The position numbers were made by a program, and so were the translations under genes. This document shows positions 51,519 through 64,000 of a DNA stretch of 64,000 nucleotides, piece by piece (position 1 is the first letter of the stretch; each line of letters starts with the position of its first letter). Location of the stretch: the NCBI RefSeq assembly GCF_965638725.1, contig NC_134961.1, positions 6,354,641-6,418,640 on the forward strand, written 5' to 3'. Source of the DNA: Aptenodytes patagonicus. Lineage: Eukaryota; Chordata; Aves; Sphenisciformes; Spheniscidae. The notes below the pieces were generated by a model. The model had not been told where the DNA came from. It did not search any database and saw nothing but the letters and a program-made list of their open reading frames with translations.

Positions 51519-54500
51519 CCCATCCCCTGCAGCCCCGCGGATGGCCAGGGCAGCGTCTTGCACAGCGGCAGCAGTTAACCATGCGTTAAAAAACATTTGC
51601 AAAGCGTTAATGCCAGAGCTGGCTCCCTCCGGGCGGGATTTCTGCAGCCCGAGGCTGAAGCCGGTGCAAGAGCAGCTCCAGCCCGACCTGGGGCTGCGCA
51701 CCCAGAGGAGATCCGAGAGGTGGAAGACAAGCAGAAAGGAAGGACTGCAAGTAGGAGGGCTGCACATGCCTGGCAGGATTTTAACACGGTAGAGGTGTTT
51801 TCAGGTTTCTCCTTGATTTTTGCGGTTCCCCCTCAGCTTATTCCCTCTTCCATAGCTGGAAGATCCTCAGCTGGCCTCGCAGCAGCTGGTCAGACAAGGT
51901 CATGTGAAATAATTGCAGCCTGCGCTCAGTTCCTGGTGTCTAGCCCATTTCTTTGCTGTAGGACATCCTTTTATTGTACCTGCCCTTCAGGACGTGGTTG
52001 CAATTCTACAGCAATGATAACAATATTCAAGAGATGATCCTTTTGGCATTTCTGGTGGATTTTTCACGCATATCAGGAAAAAAAAGAAGCCGTTCTTACA
52101 GCCAGCATCACATTTTTCCAAAGAGACACCTAATGAGAGCATTAGCGTGAGTGGTCTGCTTGTTTGCTCTGTCACATAACTCTACACCAGAGCCCTCCCG
52201 TCGTTATTCTGGTTTCCCTTATTGTCACAAGGAGATTTGCACCAGGCTGATCATCAGAGGGCAGTAAATAGGGCCGAAAGCGGATGTTTCCCGCAAAACT
52301 CTTAGTCCGTCGCAGCGTGCGACGAGCGGCAAGAACATGACAGTAATCAGAGCTGGCAGCAAGCAGTGGAAAATGTATTTGTAAGAGCTTTGATTAAACT
52401 GTCAGCTGGAGTTTTGGAGCAGATGCAAAGCATTTAAACATAGGCTGTTTAGTGGTGGGAGGCCTAATTCTTTTAATTTAAATGTTGGTTTAGGGGAAAA
52501 GCTATGGAATGTATTTACCTCTCGGTGCATACACACATCTTGTGCTGTGACACAAACTGGGAATTAGGAGGCTGTGTGTATAATCACAGAGGCTTGATGC
52601 TCGTGTTTCTGAAGGATGCTCTCTTGCATGCGTTGAAAAGTTTCCCTTTCTTCGGCACCAGGGTACAGCCACGAGGAAGCGTTAGGGTAACAGGAGGAGG
52701 TGACATTCGTGACAAACCCAGGCAGTGGCTCGGCCTGGGCTCGCCCCCAGCCTGTGGACCAGCCTGGTTCAAGGTTGGAGCAAGGTGTGAACTAAGCTCT
52801 GGAAAAACTTGCACCAAGCAATTAGGAAGGTAATTAGAAATCATAAGTTGTTTTAGAAGGGCTTAGCCAAGTGTTGTCCCAAGGAAAGGCCAAAATTAGA
52901 GCTGATGCTTCCAAACGTCGGTGCTCGCAGCAGGAGTGAGGCTGGTGTCTCTGCAGGGTGGTCCCTGGGCTGCAAGCGGCCAGCGTGGCTGGGTATCCCC
53001 AGGGCCGGTTGCCTTTTAGCACCCAAAAAAGAGCGGTGGGATGCCAATTGGAAGGGTTATATTAATGGTAACGAACAGTAATAATTACCAACATGTTGGC
53101 ACGTAAGGCTGTAAATACGTATCCTGTTTTGAACACCCTTAGAACAAAAATCCTCTCCCCGTCTGCCTTCACAGATGTGCCCCATGCATCCAGGGCAGGG
53201 CACATTAGATCATTTAGCCCGGCCACTTCTTTATAAATAAAAAGAGAAATGGGAAATGTCATCTCCCTGCTATACAAGGTTACTTCCAAACTTTTCTGCT
53301 TTCTCAGGGTATGTGGATTTTTGCCGTGGTTTCCACCTTGCAGGGAAATCATTAGAAGAAAGACACTGAAATAATCCCACGTTGCTGCAGCGCTTCACGG
53401 GAGGTGCCATGCCGCTGCCAGTCCTCCTGCTCTCCTCCCTCGGCTGAGCACCTCGGCTGGGCTGTACCTCCCGTGACTCCCGCTGGATGGGATATTCAAA
53501 ATTCAGGAAAACACTTAATTCCCAGTGGTTTTGGTGGGACTTCAGTGCATGGTAAGAACGAAGTCCATGTTAAAGGACACTCCAGATAAGGCCACATAAT
53601 GCAGTAAATTTACTTACATTAGAGGGATCCAGCCTAGAAGGGGATGCTGATGCGGATGGGAGAGGTTTGCTGGGTGCCTGTGCTGGCCCGAGGTGGGGAG
53701 GGAGCAGCACAACGCACACGGGGGATCGGGATATGGCACTGGCAGGGTCAATTCGAGCTGCATTGCCGGGTGCCTGCCTGCTCTGTCACAGGCTTCAGCT
53801 GGGAAAAGCATCAGATTTGCCTACTTTTAATTCTTTATTTTATTGAAGGAGACAGCTGGATACAGTTTTGCATCATCAGCTCCAGAGACACAGAGACCTT
53901 GTAAAAACCATTCTTGCCTGTAAAGCAAACTGAGCGTGTAATAACTGCAGTGACCAAGTAGTATTGTCGCAGCCAGGAGGAGGACAGAGTAAGGGGTGAG
54001 GGAGGAGCAGGAGGTTTGATCCTTCCCAGCACAGGTTTCAGGGCAGGGAGCACAGACCCTGGGGAAGTTTCCGTTTCAGACCCACGAGTCCCATGAGGCA
54101 GGAAGCAATAATCTGAAATTAATTAAGGTTAAGAGCTCGCTTGCTCAGCTTTACCATCTCTCAGCATAAGCTGAGCTGCACAGGCAAAGCTCTGCCCTCC
54201 TCTTCTTTGGAAGCCGGTAGAGACTTAACACAAGTTTTTATAGCTGCTCACTTGTTTTAGTATGAAGCTTTCCTCATTTGTTTGGCCAGGGGGTTGAATG
54301 AGGCTGGTCTCCTGGGAGGACAAGCCCTGTTTGTGTTATGTGAGCGATGAGGGAGTTTGCTCACTCCCCCGCACGCTGCCTGCAGCCCATTCCCGAGCAG
54401 AGCTGCCACTGAGCCGCTCGGTAGCGATGGCCCATGGAAGGCAAAATTGCCCCTCCTGGGCTTTGGGCAGCTCTTGTTAAGCTGCTCTGAGAATATCCTC

Positions 54501-56022
54501 GGCCTCGGTGCCTCGGTCCATCTTCTGCCGTGAAGCCTCTGCAGCTCTGCAAACGCCGCTGTAACTCAGCACTGTTCCCCGTGCCAGAAACGGCGCGAGG
54601 ATGCTGTCCTGTGAACAAGGAATCCTCTGCTGAAAGCGTAAAAAAGCTGTTTGCTGTGTTCATCGGTCGTGTAGACACTGGAGCAAACCTGTCAGCTTTC
54701 TGATTTTTGGCAATAGACTTTGGTTGGCTGTTAAAGGTAACCTACTGCCAGGTTTCCAGACAAGTGACCACTGTGCATGGGCAGAGAAAATCTCCCAGAT
54801 TTTCATGGAAAGCACAGAACAGTTTTACAACCAAACTGGCCTTCACACAAAAAAATTGGAATTTGCAGGCTGAGATAGATGCATACAGCCCCGCATTAAT
54901 CTCTTGCACTCTTGAACCCATTCGGATTTTAAAAGCCTCTCCTATGAAGAGCTCATACACTGCAGCAATCATAAAAATTATCTTCTATTTACAAGGCCCG
55001 AAGGCAATCCTTAATCATGAGCCCACATCTGAACGCGGCACTCCATCATTATGGGATAAGTGTATGAAATGGAAATACAGCCAAGGACTTTGGTGGTTTT
55101 CAATTCATCCGATGTGTAATCCTGCTCTGCAGTTCTCAGCGCAGGGGACGCTTTCACATCTGCACACCAAAAGCTGCAACAGGCAGCTCGGTGCATTGCC
55201 CACAGCCAGGGCCGCACGTGCCGGCAGCCGGGACGGGCTGTCCCCAGGGTGCTGTGCGCACAGGGCAGCTTGGGGACCGCTGCTGAGTGCTCCACCGCCA
55301 CCAGATGTGCCCCACTGGGGACCAAGGACACCCAGTCGCTTGTAAGTGGGTGAAAGAGGACTTTGAGCTGCTTTGGTGGGCTCATGCTGCAGCAGGTAAT
55401 TTCACTGCCTGGCAGAAGAAATGCTCCCAAAATGAACAGACCCCTCCATATTCCTGTATCACTGATGTCTCGGACCAGCCTCCTCCTCTGCGAGGAGCAG
55501 CTACGGATTAAATTTGTAACCTCTCCTTTTTGCTTTCCGCATCCCACCTCCCCTGAGCTGCTGAGTAGCCTTGACTCAGTTCTGGCTGATTTAATTCCCT
55601 CCAGTAATGATTCACCCCGTTAATAGCTTCTCAGAAGGAGCTGGTTAAGGAAGGAGAAACTGCAAACATTTCCAAATAGAGAAAAGCTCTTACATTTAAT
55701 CTCAGTGGTTTTGTCACTTTCTTCTGCCATTCCATGTCTGCGACAAACCCCGTATTTTTGCTCAATCTGTGAACGCAGTTCAAACGAGCTGTGTGATATT
55801 TGGGGAAAAAAAAACAAACATCCTGTTGTACCCCTTCCCATTTGCTCTCTTAAATAGACATGAAATGAAAAACTTGGGTGGTAATTCACGGTCTAGACAC
55901 TGTGTTGCCACAACATGCGGCTAATGCTGAGCTCCGCAGGAGTCCTGCTGGCTCGAAGCTTGATTGTGCTGTTTCTTCTGTGACTCCTAAGGGGTTTTGG
56001 AAAATGTCTACACAGCGAGAAG

Positions 56023-56052
56023 AGCTCCAGCTAAGTGCAGCTCCAGCTAAGT
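56023..56052. repeat. 16-bp-period duplication
   Basis: AGCTCCAGCTAAGT occurs twice, 16 bases apart, so it is a small tandem duplication. Confidence 0.8.
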
Positions 56053-59000
56053 AAGAGCTGATTACAGCCCCACGATTGTCAGGGACCACAGCTTTTTTCC
56101 TGGGATGCCAGTAAGCCCTTCATCCTGGCAGCACGGATAGGCAGGAGTGGCCACAGTCCCTCCTGGAGGAAAGCCCCCGCCTTGGAGGAAACTTCTTTCA
56201 AATGTCCTGAAAACTCAAAAAGAAAGATGGGAAGTTGATCAACCCTGCAGGAGGAGAAAGCTCAGCATCTAGGCGGGCTTCCACCCGGTGTGAAAGGGGC
56301 AATGGAGACGTTTGAAAGAAAGGTTGGGAGAGAGACCGAGAGGCAGCAATCCCGGCTCCTCGCAGCCCTGTTCTGTCTCACACCATCCAGGAGGCAAATT
56401 CTGCACCTCACAGGTACAGCAGCCAGGGAGTGTCTGCAGATGTCCCACCTGGGAAGGACGTGTTGGCCAAGTCCTGCCCAGAGTCCTTTGGGTGCCCAAG
56501 GGTCACGGTGGTGGTTCCCCACCTCCTCATCCCAAACCAAACACAATACTCTGCCTCTGCCTTCAACCACTCTGCCAGTCTGTCCTCTCCCCAACAGCAA
56601 CTGGTGGATCGGGACTTTTCAACATGTGCATTGATGCCTTTCATCCCTCTGGAGGGGGCCTGGCTTTGGCCCAGAAAGCTTTAGGGTAACAATTCTACAG
56701 CTCTTGGCTGCTCTCTGCTCCATCCACCTCCTGCCTGTCCTTTGGCGGTGAAGCCAAAACCACGTGCGACTTGCAGGTTGGGTTTGTTTCGCTGGTACAA
56801 TGCGTTTTGTTTACAGCTCTTGAAATATGCATACAGAGACCGAAGAGCTCTTTTATGACTGCAGCCTGTGATTGATTCATATGGATGGGAGTTACAAGGC
56901 TTTACGATCCCTCCCTCAGTTTTACAGATTTGGATTTATCCTTGGGCAAAAGCTGGTGTCATCAAACGCCAGGAATCTTGGCTCAGGAGAGCCCACGTCT
57001 TGTACCCTCTCATCCTGCAATTACTGGGCAGATAATGTTCTCAGCCGGGGAACGTCCATGGGAGTGCGACGTGGCTTGGCTAAATGCCAGCAGAGCTGAT
57101 GTAATCGTTCACATTCTGGGGCTGCGCTAGTAAAATGTGCTATAGTCTTGCGCACGTCGTACCTATATAATCCCAAACCAAGGAGCAGGAGGGAGAGCTG
57201 GGGGAATGACAGCTGACTGGCTCATTGACATTCTCCTGGAGTCTGGTGACCCATCTCCTGGCGCTCTGTGTCTCCTCCTACGTAGGCTGGCGGAAAAAGT
57301 GTGAAATATTGAAAAGATGAGGGTGAAAGGATCGTTAAAGCTTGTGGAGAGGAAAGCTTCCCGTGCTGGGAAGGACAGCGGCATTAGCACCAATTTCAGT
57401 CTGGAAAACCCAGACATTTTCTGTCTGAAGTGCTGGTCTTGCTCCGCTTTGAGGTGTTGGCATGAGGCAGGCTGAGCCGGGAAGGGGATGGATTCCCACA
57501 GCCCCGGCTTCTCGGTGCCTCAAGTCTGAATCAGAGCTGTTCGCTGCCGTCTGTGGACCTCCGGCTGCCCATAAGGCATCAGGAATAGCTACCAGCTCCT
57601 GACAGTGCCTGCGAGAAAGCCAGGAGGAATCAGCAGGAACTGGGAATATTTCATAATAATTAGTAAGATTGCAGTTGTTCTTTTTCCAGTAGCGATTATT
57701 GTTCCCTTCCAGGCCAGCTGTGTTTCGGCCTTTGCTATTCTGCAGTTTCCTCTTTCCCTGACCATGGAGCAACAGAGACAGAGTGTTTTCTGGACATATC
57801 TCAGCTGGTTTGGTGCTGCTTCGGTTTAAAGAAATTAAAAGCCATTGATTTGACAGACTTCTCTGTCCCTTAGCATGGAAGGTCTCTGGCAACATTATGA
57901 ATTTTTAAAGGATGAAACAATCAATATTTTAAAGGAACAAGTGAAATTTCTCCCCATCTTCAGAGTTATTTCCTTTCTGGAAGAATGTTTTTTAAATCTC
58001 CAAAACTACCCTATGATGGACATTTCCATCCTCTTGATTAACTGTGCATGACTATGTGAAAAGGTCATTCAATTTTTCTTCCCTATGTTTCTATAAATCC
58101 TCTAAGAATCAGCAATAAAATACTTCATCTTCCTATTTCTTTTAAAAATAAATCTTTTTTTTTTTTTACCCTCTCTGGCCCTTTCCCTGGGGATTTCATC
58201 CTCTCCTGCTGCTGTTTTGCTTTCAGAGGCCAGGCATGTTGAAACTGCGGTCACATTTGAAGCAGACCTTGGTGCAGCATTTGAGAGGAGCAAGATGTTC
58301 TTCCATGGAGACTTGACTTATGATCTGGCCTCTTTTTTTCATTCTCCAAATAGATAATAAAAGGCATTTAAAGAGAAAAGATAAAGTTTCTCTCCATATA
58401 TGAAGAAGCATCACAAGCAGAGACATAGCATGCTCGATATGACTGAATTGCAAGACGTAAGGGAAAAGGAGCAAATGGGGGGGAACCAAAGGGGAATAAT
58501 TCTCCAGCAAATTGTCACGCTTCTGCATTTCCGAACAACAGGCTACATGCAAACAGGCTAACTCCTGCAACTGCGTCCAAAACAAGGTGTCTCCTAGCGT
58601 GGTCTGCACGTCAGGCAAACCGAGGCACACCTCCAGAACCCCAGTTTGGAGCTGTTACCATTGTAAGTGTTTGGGGTAAAATCCATCTCTGCAGGAGAGG
58701 GTGTTACTGCCGCGGCTGATTTTCCTCACAACACGACAGTACTACGGATGATGCAAAAGTATCAATTTCCTAATTCCTATCGAAACCCATGGGACTGAAA
58801 GATTGTCTTAGGAGCCAGGTGTCTAAAAACGTTTGTCAACGTGGGCTTGCTTCAAACAGGAATTTTCTTACTGTCTAGTCCTCCTAAATACTCAACTTCC
58901 TTACTCTTCCCATCCTCCTTTATTTTTTCTTCTAAAGAAAGCTTAAGAGGAACCTGTAGGACTAAAGTGCATGTGCCTGGCACATGTAACAAGTCGTAGC

Positions 59001-59932
59001 AACCAGAATATCCCCCTACACACGTGATTTTTTTAAATCAGGATGTGGTAGTGAGGTTGTCATAGAAACAACTGCATCCATCACCCACAGAATGGTAAGA
59101 AGAGACTGTTGTTCCTCGTTCAGAGAGGTATGTGGAGACAACAGGCGGTAGTGGGAATTAAAGGCACTCAGCATCTCAGAGGATGAGCTCTCATTCCAGT
59201 GCATCGTGAGTGGTTCGGTCTCATGAAGGCATTACGAGGCTTGATGTTCCTCTGAGCAGACTGAATGTAGGAGCCCCACTGAAGCCTTTCCTCAGGCAAA
59301 CTTTCTTTGCAGGAACTGGATGCCAAAGCTTTCGACGAGATAAACTAGTTCTCACATTTGGTGATGAGCATGTTCCCAGAGAAGGGAGAGCGCAAAGCCT
59401 CTAGTAACAAAGGAGCTTGGAGTGAGCAGATACGGTAAGGTTGTGTGTTGAAGGCAACCTTCCTCGCAGGCTTTCATAACCCCTCCGGTTAATTGTGGGC
59501 TTAAGCGTTGGTTTAATAGCTTGAACGACAACGGATCAAAGTACAGTTCATTCACAATGTGGATTGGTCAAAGTCTGCTTGGGCACCTGGGAACATGAAA
59601 TATTTTCTATCTGTTAACTTCATGTATATAAGCTCTGAACAGGGGGACAAATGACAAATAGCAGATGGCTAGCTTCCAAACAAACTTTAAGAAACTTTCA
59701 AGATGAGTACGTTCACCAAATGCTTCTTAGTTGCTAAATAATATCCAATGATTTTATTAGCGGCAAGTCCAGCTCAGGTTGTTTGTTCACAGACATAGTA
59801 GCTGCACTGACCTCTCCCTGTTCAGCCAGTTCTCCCCATTCCTGTTCAGCTGGGATTCGTTTCTCAGTGCCATGAAGACCGTCCTGCCACTTTGGACATG
59901 GAAAAGGGGATCTAATACATGGAAACAAGACT

Positions 59933-59968
59933 TGCAAACAACCCTGCAATGATCCTGCAAACAACCCT
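59933..59968. repeat. Short direct repeat
   Basis: TGCAAACAACCCT occurs twice, 23 bases apart. Probably slippage. Confidence 0.75.
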
Positions 59969-62957
59969 CGTGTGAGGAGTTTTTGGATCTGCTTTAAAGG
60001 TTCTTCATTGCTCCTGTTCTCAGCCTGTCGTGGACCCAGTGTGCGACCTGGCTATCAGATACATCCTAGGAATAAAATAGGCCACTAATGAGCGTTGTAC
60101 CTGGCCATAAAGTCGTTACTGCGACTTTTATTACTGCTAAGACCGATGTTGGGATGCAATTTACTTAGAGGGGCCAGCAGAACTAACAGACTACCCAGAA
60201 ATTAGTTGGAAAAGTTGCTCAGGAAAAGATTTTAAAATAATTTCCACTTCTCTGCAGGTTGTTTTGTAATTACGCTGCAAATTACCTCAAACGGAATCCT
60301 GAAGAACAATAGAAAAAACTGCCCATGTTCAGATCTCTTCTTTAAGACACAGCTGGTGTTACTGGCTGTTCTTGTGGCTATTTACTATGTAGACTGAATT
60401 AAAGATCAATATTTTAAGCAAGTATTGTTTGTACTATGTGTCAGGGGTCCAAAAGCAGAGACAGAGTCTTCTGAACCTGGGCATCTTGGTGCTGGTGTCT
60501 GCCGCTTTGGTACTAAATTTTTTAGTGAACTGTGGCACAGTAGAAGGCTGAAATTATGAGACAGTTGTTCTAAGCTTCGGTCTTAGAGAAAATAAATTAT
60601 TCATGATAAAAGTACTACACAAATATTATCTCCCATTTCTCTATAACCTTCTTTGCTCCCCTTGCAGAATGTCACCTGCTCTTAAGTAACAAATAAGTTT
60701 TTAATGGGTCTTCACTCCTGGTTTTTCCTGAAGTCCCTGTACCAGACATTATGAAGGTATCATTTATTACACCATTAATTTCCTCCTCTACCTGTAAGCA
60801 GATGAGAAAACTCTCAGACTTTCCAGAAATCAAACCTTGTCTTCACAACCAGGAATCTCTCAGGATAATAAACAAAGAAATCCTAACGAAGTCAAAAGAA
60901 TCCACACTTTTCATAGAGATTAGCAGGCAGAGCTCAAGACAATTGGAAGCTGTAGCTCACCTGTGACCCTAGTTCACACGAGAGCCAGCTAAAACATCCT
61001 TTTAAATATTTCCTGGTAAATCCTCAGCTTAAAAACGAATTATGAAAAAAATAATACAAAAACATATTTACATGCTAGAGCAGTGGCTTTAATTTTTTTC
61101 TTTTAAATTGGTAATTAAAGAAAAAAAATTCCTGCAACTTGAAGCTATTCCATCTGATTCTCACTCTTACAACTCGCTTGTATTCATCTATTACCATGTG
61201 AATAGGGGAGTGATTACACTCCTGCCAATATATTAGGTTTACCAGAGCAGGATTTGCCTTGATTGGCCTAAAGCAAGGGCAGACTAATTTAGTTCACAAA
61301 GGTAAATTAAACTGATAGGCTTTAATTAGGGAAAGTTCCATTTACAACCCAATATGGGGCATAAGGTTATTTGTACTCAGCACAGTCTCAGAGAAGATGA
61401 CAGCACTTTTCTTTTCTTCTCTCTAATGCAGAATTCTTCAATCAATATAATAGTTCTGGGTCCTGGACTGCATATTCTCCTCATCCTGCCTGCCATAATC
61501 ATAACCCAAATTTCACTTTGATTCCACTTTTTTTTCCTTTAGTGGGTGAGTAAGGTCAATTTAAACATGTTGCTTCTTTTCTGTACTTTTTAAAAGGTTT
61601 CTGTCAATATTCCTGTTAGCCTAAAGCCTGGTTCACTGTCTTATTTTTCCCTCTATTTTCTGTGTACACCTAGAGCTGTACATGCCACCAAACAAGCAGC
61701 ACCGTCTAGAGGTTGGGGCTAAATGACCAAAACACTTTTAACACCACAGCTCTGAATACTGGAACACCCTTTAAAGCGTTTTATTCTTCTGGTGCAGCCA
61801 AAGTCAGTTTTATACACAACTGTGCAGTGATGCAGCTGTATACAAGGTGTGTGATCCACCGATTAGGCTGTAAGATTTGAGCATGAAGAACAGGCTAGAG
61901 TATGCTGCCAAAGAAGAAAGGCGCTGAAGGTGTTTTAAGAAAGGCAGAATGAAGGAGAATGTTTTCAGTCTACAAAAATAATCTTTAGTGTCAGTTTTAA
62001 GTTCTGTGCACGGTAAAGCATAGTAGAACCACATTTATTTTTTTTAATCTACATGCCGTTTCTCTCTAATAAGGATTCAACATCTGGGCTATAAAAATAT
62101 AATCATGAAGAGGAAATCTATTAAAAAAGCAAAACAAAACTCTTGAACACAAAGCTTGTAAAATAAAGGCTTGGGTCAAAAGCCCTCACTGACGCAGCTG
62201 GTTTTCAAAGAAATGGTAGTAGCTTTTAGCAGGAGGGCAATTGCTGAATAGTGCTCTGCACATCCTGAGTTAAGATAATACAAATAGCCATCTGTGAGAA
62301 AAACAGATAGGCTAATGGCCTCTCCTCTCTGGTTAACAGAGCAGGGCTATTCAGAAACGCACGCTGGCTAGGGGGTTTTTTGTACGTTTTGCTTTTTGAG
62401 GGTTTTTTCCCTCTCTTTGATCAGCTGCTTTTTAAAAGTAAAAAACTGTAATACAGGAAACCATAACGGAATTCTGTTCGTGTCATCTTTTCCCCTTTCT
62501 TGACACATGTCACCTATTTAACCCAGTGGCCTACTAAGCTAAGGGATGAATGACATTTGTTACATTGCTCTACTGGAGCAGATGAATCTGATGTGTTCTC
62601 CATTATGGGTAATAGCTCAAACACATTCCTTGCTTCCAGGGAATGGCTGGAACAGATCGAGAGCTCAATTCAACATCCAGGTGCTTAAGTTGAAAGTCAC
62701 AATTGCTATTCACAAGCTGTTTAGGTTTTTTTCTGAAAAAAAAACCAACCCTAAATTTATTGACTTGAAGGTTAAAAATCCTCGGACTCATTTTCAGATT
62801 ACATAAGCAGGTGTCACGGGCTGGGAGTGCTTTTGCCAATAGTCTGATTGTCCTCTAACCTGTGCAAACCTTTTTTTTTACTAATAATGTTTGAGCACCT
62901 TAAAAGTCTATCATCTGTTTCCTTGCTGATCATGTGGTCCTCTATCAGGCAAGCAGC

Positions 62958-63382
62958 TTTATTGCTCTCATTTCAGTCTGCCTGAAAATGCTAGAAAGCT
63001 GTAAATGTTATATCTATATCTGTGTATATTATTATTATTCTTCACAATAAATATTCATTCAACATACTCACTTATTAGGGTGAAAACCCCAAATATCACA
63101 TACTGTGCAAATTATGCATGTACGATATAGATAAATACGAGGTGTAATGAATTACCTTTCAGCTGTGTTTTAAACTCACTATAAACATCTGTACTCAGAC
63201 TGAACTTTTAAAGGCAAGACTCAAAGCCCACCATACTAATGCATTTTACGCCAAATAGAGGAAAATGGAGGAAAATAACAGTGAATACAGTACTTCTGTG
63301 TATAATGTTACCCATGTATTTTATATGAAAGATTCTAGACTACATTTTTCTTCCAGACTTTGCATCATTAGTACAGAGATTA
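62958..63382 (-). other. TEKT4: Putative TEKT4 3' UTR with poly(A) signal at 62958-62963
   Basis: Downstream of the tektin stop on the minus strand, the first AATAAA is at 62963-62958 (plus strand TTTATT). This gives a compact 3' UTR of about 425 bases. The interval is AT-rich and includes an ATT trinucleotide run near 63030. The end point is inferred from the signal only. Confidence 0.5.
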
Positions 63383-63599
63383 CTACTGGTAACCTGCTAA
63401 TTTAAGAACAACAGGGTAGCGAGTGCGATGGGCCATGCACTTTTGCCTATCAATAAAAATACTGTTCATTTTCACAGCTATTTCTTTTTCTAAATTCATC
63501 CGTGTGTCTTCCAGGTTCCTCAGAGACTGTTCAGATTCCAGCAGTTTTTTCTTCAGGGATTCAATGGACTCCGTCAGTTCTTCAGCTTCACTGATCAAC
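63383..63599 (-). CDS. TEKT4: Tektin-4, last coding exon (partial gene, rest beyond right edge)
   Basis: Tektins are coiled-coil filament proteins inside the doublet microtubules of cilia and sperm flagella; tektin-4 is best known from sperm. This exon encodes the C-terminal 71 residues after a split codon and ends at a TAG. It begins with LISEAEELTESI, continues with a heptad-rich coiled coil (KKKLLESEQSLRNLEDTRMN), and ends with the conserved tektin tail SIFIDRQKCMAHRTRYP and KLAGYQ. The SEQSLRNLED and RQKCMAHRTRYP segments match human TEKT4 as I remember it, more closely than other tektins. On the minus strand the acceptor reads TAATTCTGTTCAG|G at 63600/63599. The tektin signature nonapeptide lies just N-terminal of this segment and should be in the next exon, outside the window. 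No defects are seen. Confidence 0.9.
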
Positions 63600-64000
63600 C
63601 TGAACAGAATTACATTAATTAATTAAAAAAAAGAGCAGAAGCCAGTCGATGTTCAAAAAGACATATGAACTGTAATGGGAATAAAGATCAACAGCTACAG
63701 AATCATAATACTCAACAACAAAGGACCTCAGAGAGGTCCTACATACTTGGTCAAAAGCAGAGTTCACTTTCACAGCTTCTGTACAGAAGTCTCCCATGAT
63801 TTAGATAGTACCAACAATGTCTTTTGCCACTAAGCACAGTGGAACTCTCCCTCCTCACCTTCTCCCACTCTGTAGGACACTTGTACTAAGAATTATAGGA
63901 CAGAAATTGTTAGGTAAGTCACCCAGTTTGACTGGATCAGCATTTTGTTAAGCCTGGTTTTGGATATCTGTTCACTGGTATAAAACTCAAGTGTTAAAGA
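63600..64000 (-). other. TEKT4: TEKT4 last intron (partial), containing a CR1 relic
   Basis: This is intronic sequence between the last tektin exon and the next exon outside the window. No further tektin exon is seen before the right edge. The only recognisable content is a decayed CR1 tail at about 63697-63775. Confidence 0.6.
63697..63775 (-). repeat. Degenerate CR1 LINE 3' end
   Basis: The plus strand reads ACAGAATCATAATACTCAAC, then AAGGACCTCAGAGAGGTCCT, then TTGGTCAAAAGCAGAGT. This order parallels the 3' end of CR1 elements (AGAATCATAGAAT, then AGGGACCTC, then CTGGCTCAAAGCAGGGT), with many substitutions. By the usual convention the element lies on the minus strand. Old and short, so the subfamily is not assignable. 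Confidence 0.5.

Larger units (their letters stand above)
51519..62957. other. Gene-free interval between the LTR and TEKT4
   Basis: The 212-codon frame at 54707-55345 begins at TTG and is not recognised. 56023 and 59933 carry small duplications. An X-box-like 14-mer lies at 59056-59069. From about 57.9 kb the DNA becomes more AT-rich towards TEKT4. No exon is supported. Confidence 0.5.

Noticed and set aside
54707-55345. 212-codon open frame on the plus strand
   Set aside because: It starts at TTG, with no splice or family signal and no recognisable domain. The second half is GC-rich low complexity. Length alone is not convincing in 64 kb of six-frame sequence.
57335-57895. 186-codon open frame on the minus strand
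   Set aside because: No recognisable domain and no splice support.
63615-63797. Frame with AVKVNSAFDQ and a following GTATGT, resembling another tektin exon
   Set aside because: It lies only about 100 bases upstream of the last exon, where the N-terminal order of tektin does not fit. An in-frame stop precedes it, and the DNA is better explained as the antisense of a decayed CR1 tail.
1-64000. CRISPR arrays, phage genes, bacterial defence systems or operons
   Set aside because: The sequence is vertebrate nuclear DNA. No regular spaced repeats and no tandem prokaryotic-type genes are present.

Overview
This window is vertebrate nuclear DNA, almost certainly from a bird. It carries chicken-repeat-1 (CR1) LINE 3' ends with the typical avian sequence, a solo endogenous-retrovirus LTR of a type common in neoavian birds, and spliced genes with GT-AG introns. 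There are no operons, Shine-Dalgarno sites or dense coding. Most of the 64 kb is non-coding. Two protein genes can be supported, both on the minus strand.

Layout. 1-14.9 kb: intergenic, with a very CpG-rich block at 9.84-10.04 kb that ends in a C18 homopolymer, and an ORF-poor stretch at 10.7-12.5 kb. 14.99-17.71 kb: a complete coding region for a C1q/TNF-related protein, best matched to C1QTNF8 (CTRP8). It has two coding exons, a probable upstream non-coding exon, and a plausible poly(A) signal 1.15 kb past the stop. 17.7-62.9 kb: about 45 kb with no recognisable coding exon. This interval holds CpG-rich blocks (24.8, 28.2 and 33.4 kb), ancient LINE reverse-transcriptase relics (about 27.8 and 31.1 kb), an AT-rich homeodomain-site cluster (30.7 kb), two younger CR1 fragments (38.6 and 45.6 kb), a perfect palindromic RFX X-box (45.92 kb) and the solo LTR (50.98-51.52 kb). 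62.96-64.0 kb: the last coding exon and 3' UTR of tektin-4 (TEKT4); the rest of that gene lies beyond the right edge.

The two genes have unrelated roles: a secreted collagen/C1q ligand and an axonemal filament protein. Nothing suggests that they act together. Their linkage is a point of synteny, and the long gene-free interval between them is a candidate regulatory landscape or lncRNA territory. I did not find a novel multi-gene system here. The items most worth checking are the palindromic X-box, the isolated CpG islands, the retained avian C1QTNF8 and its linkage with TEKT4.
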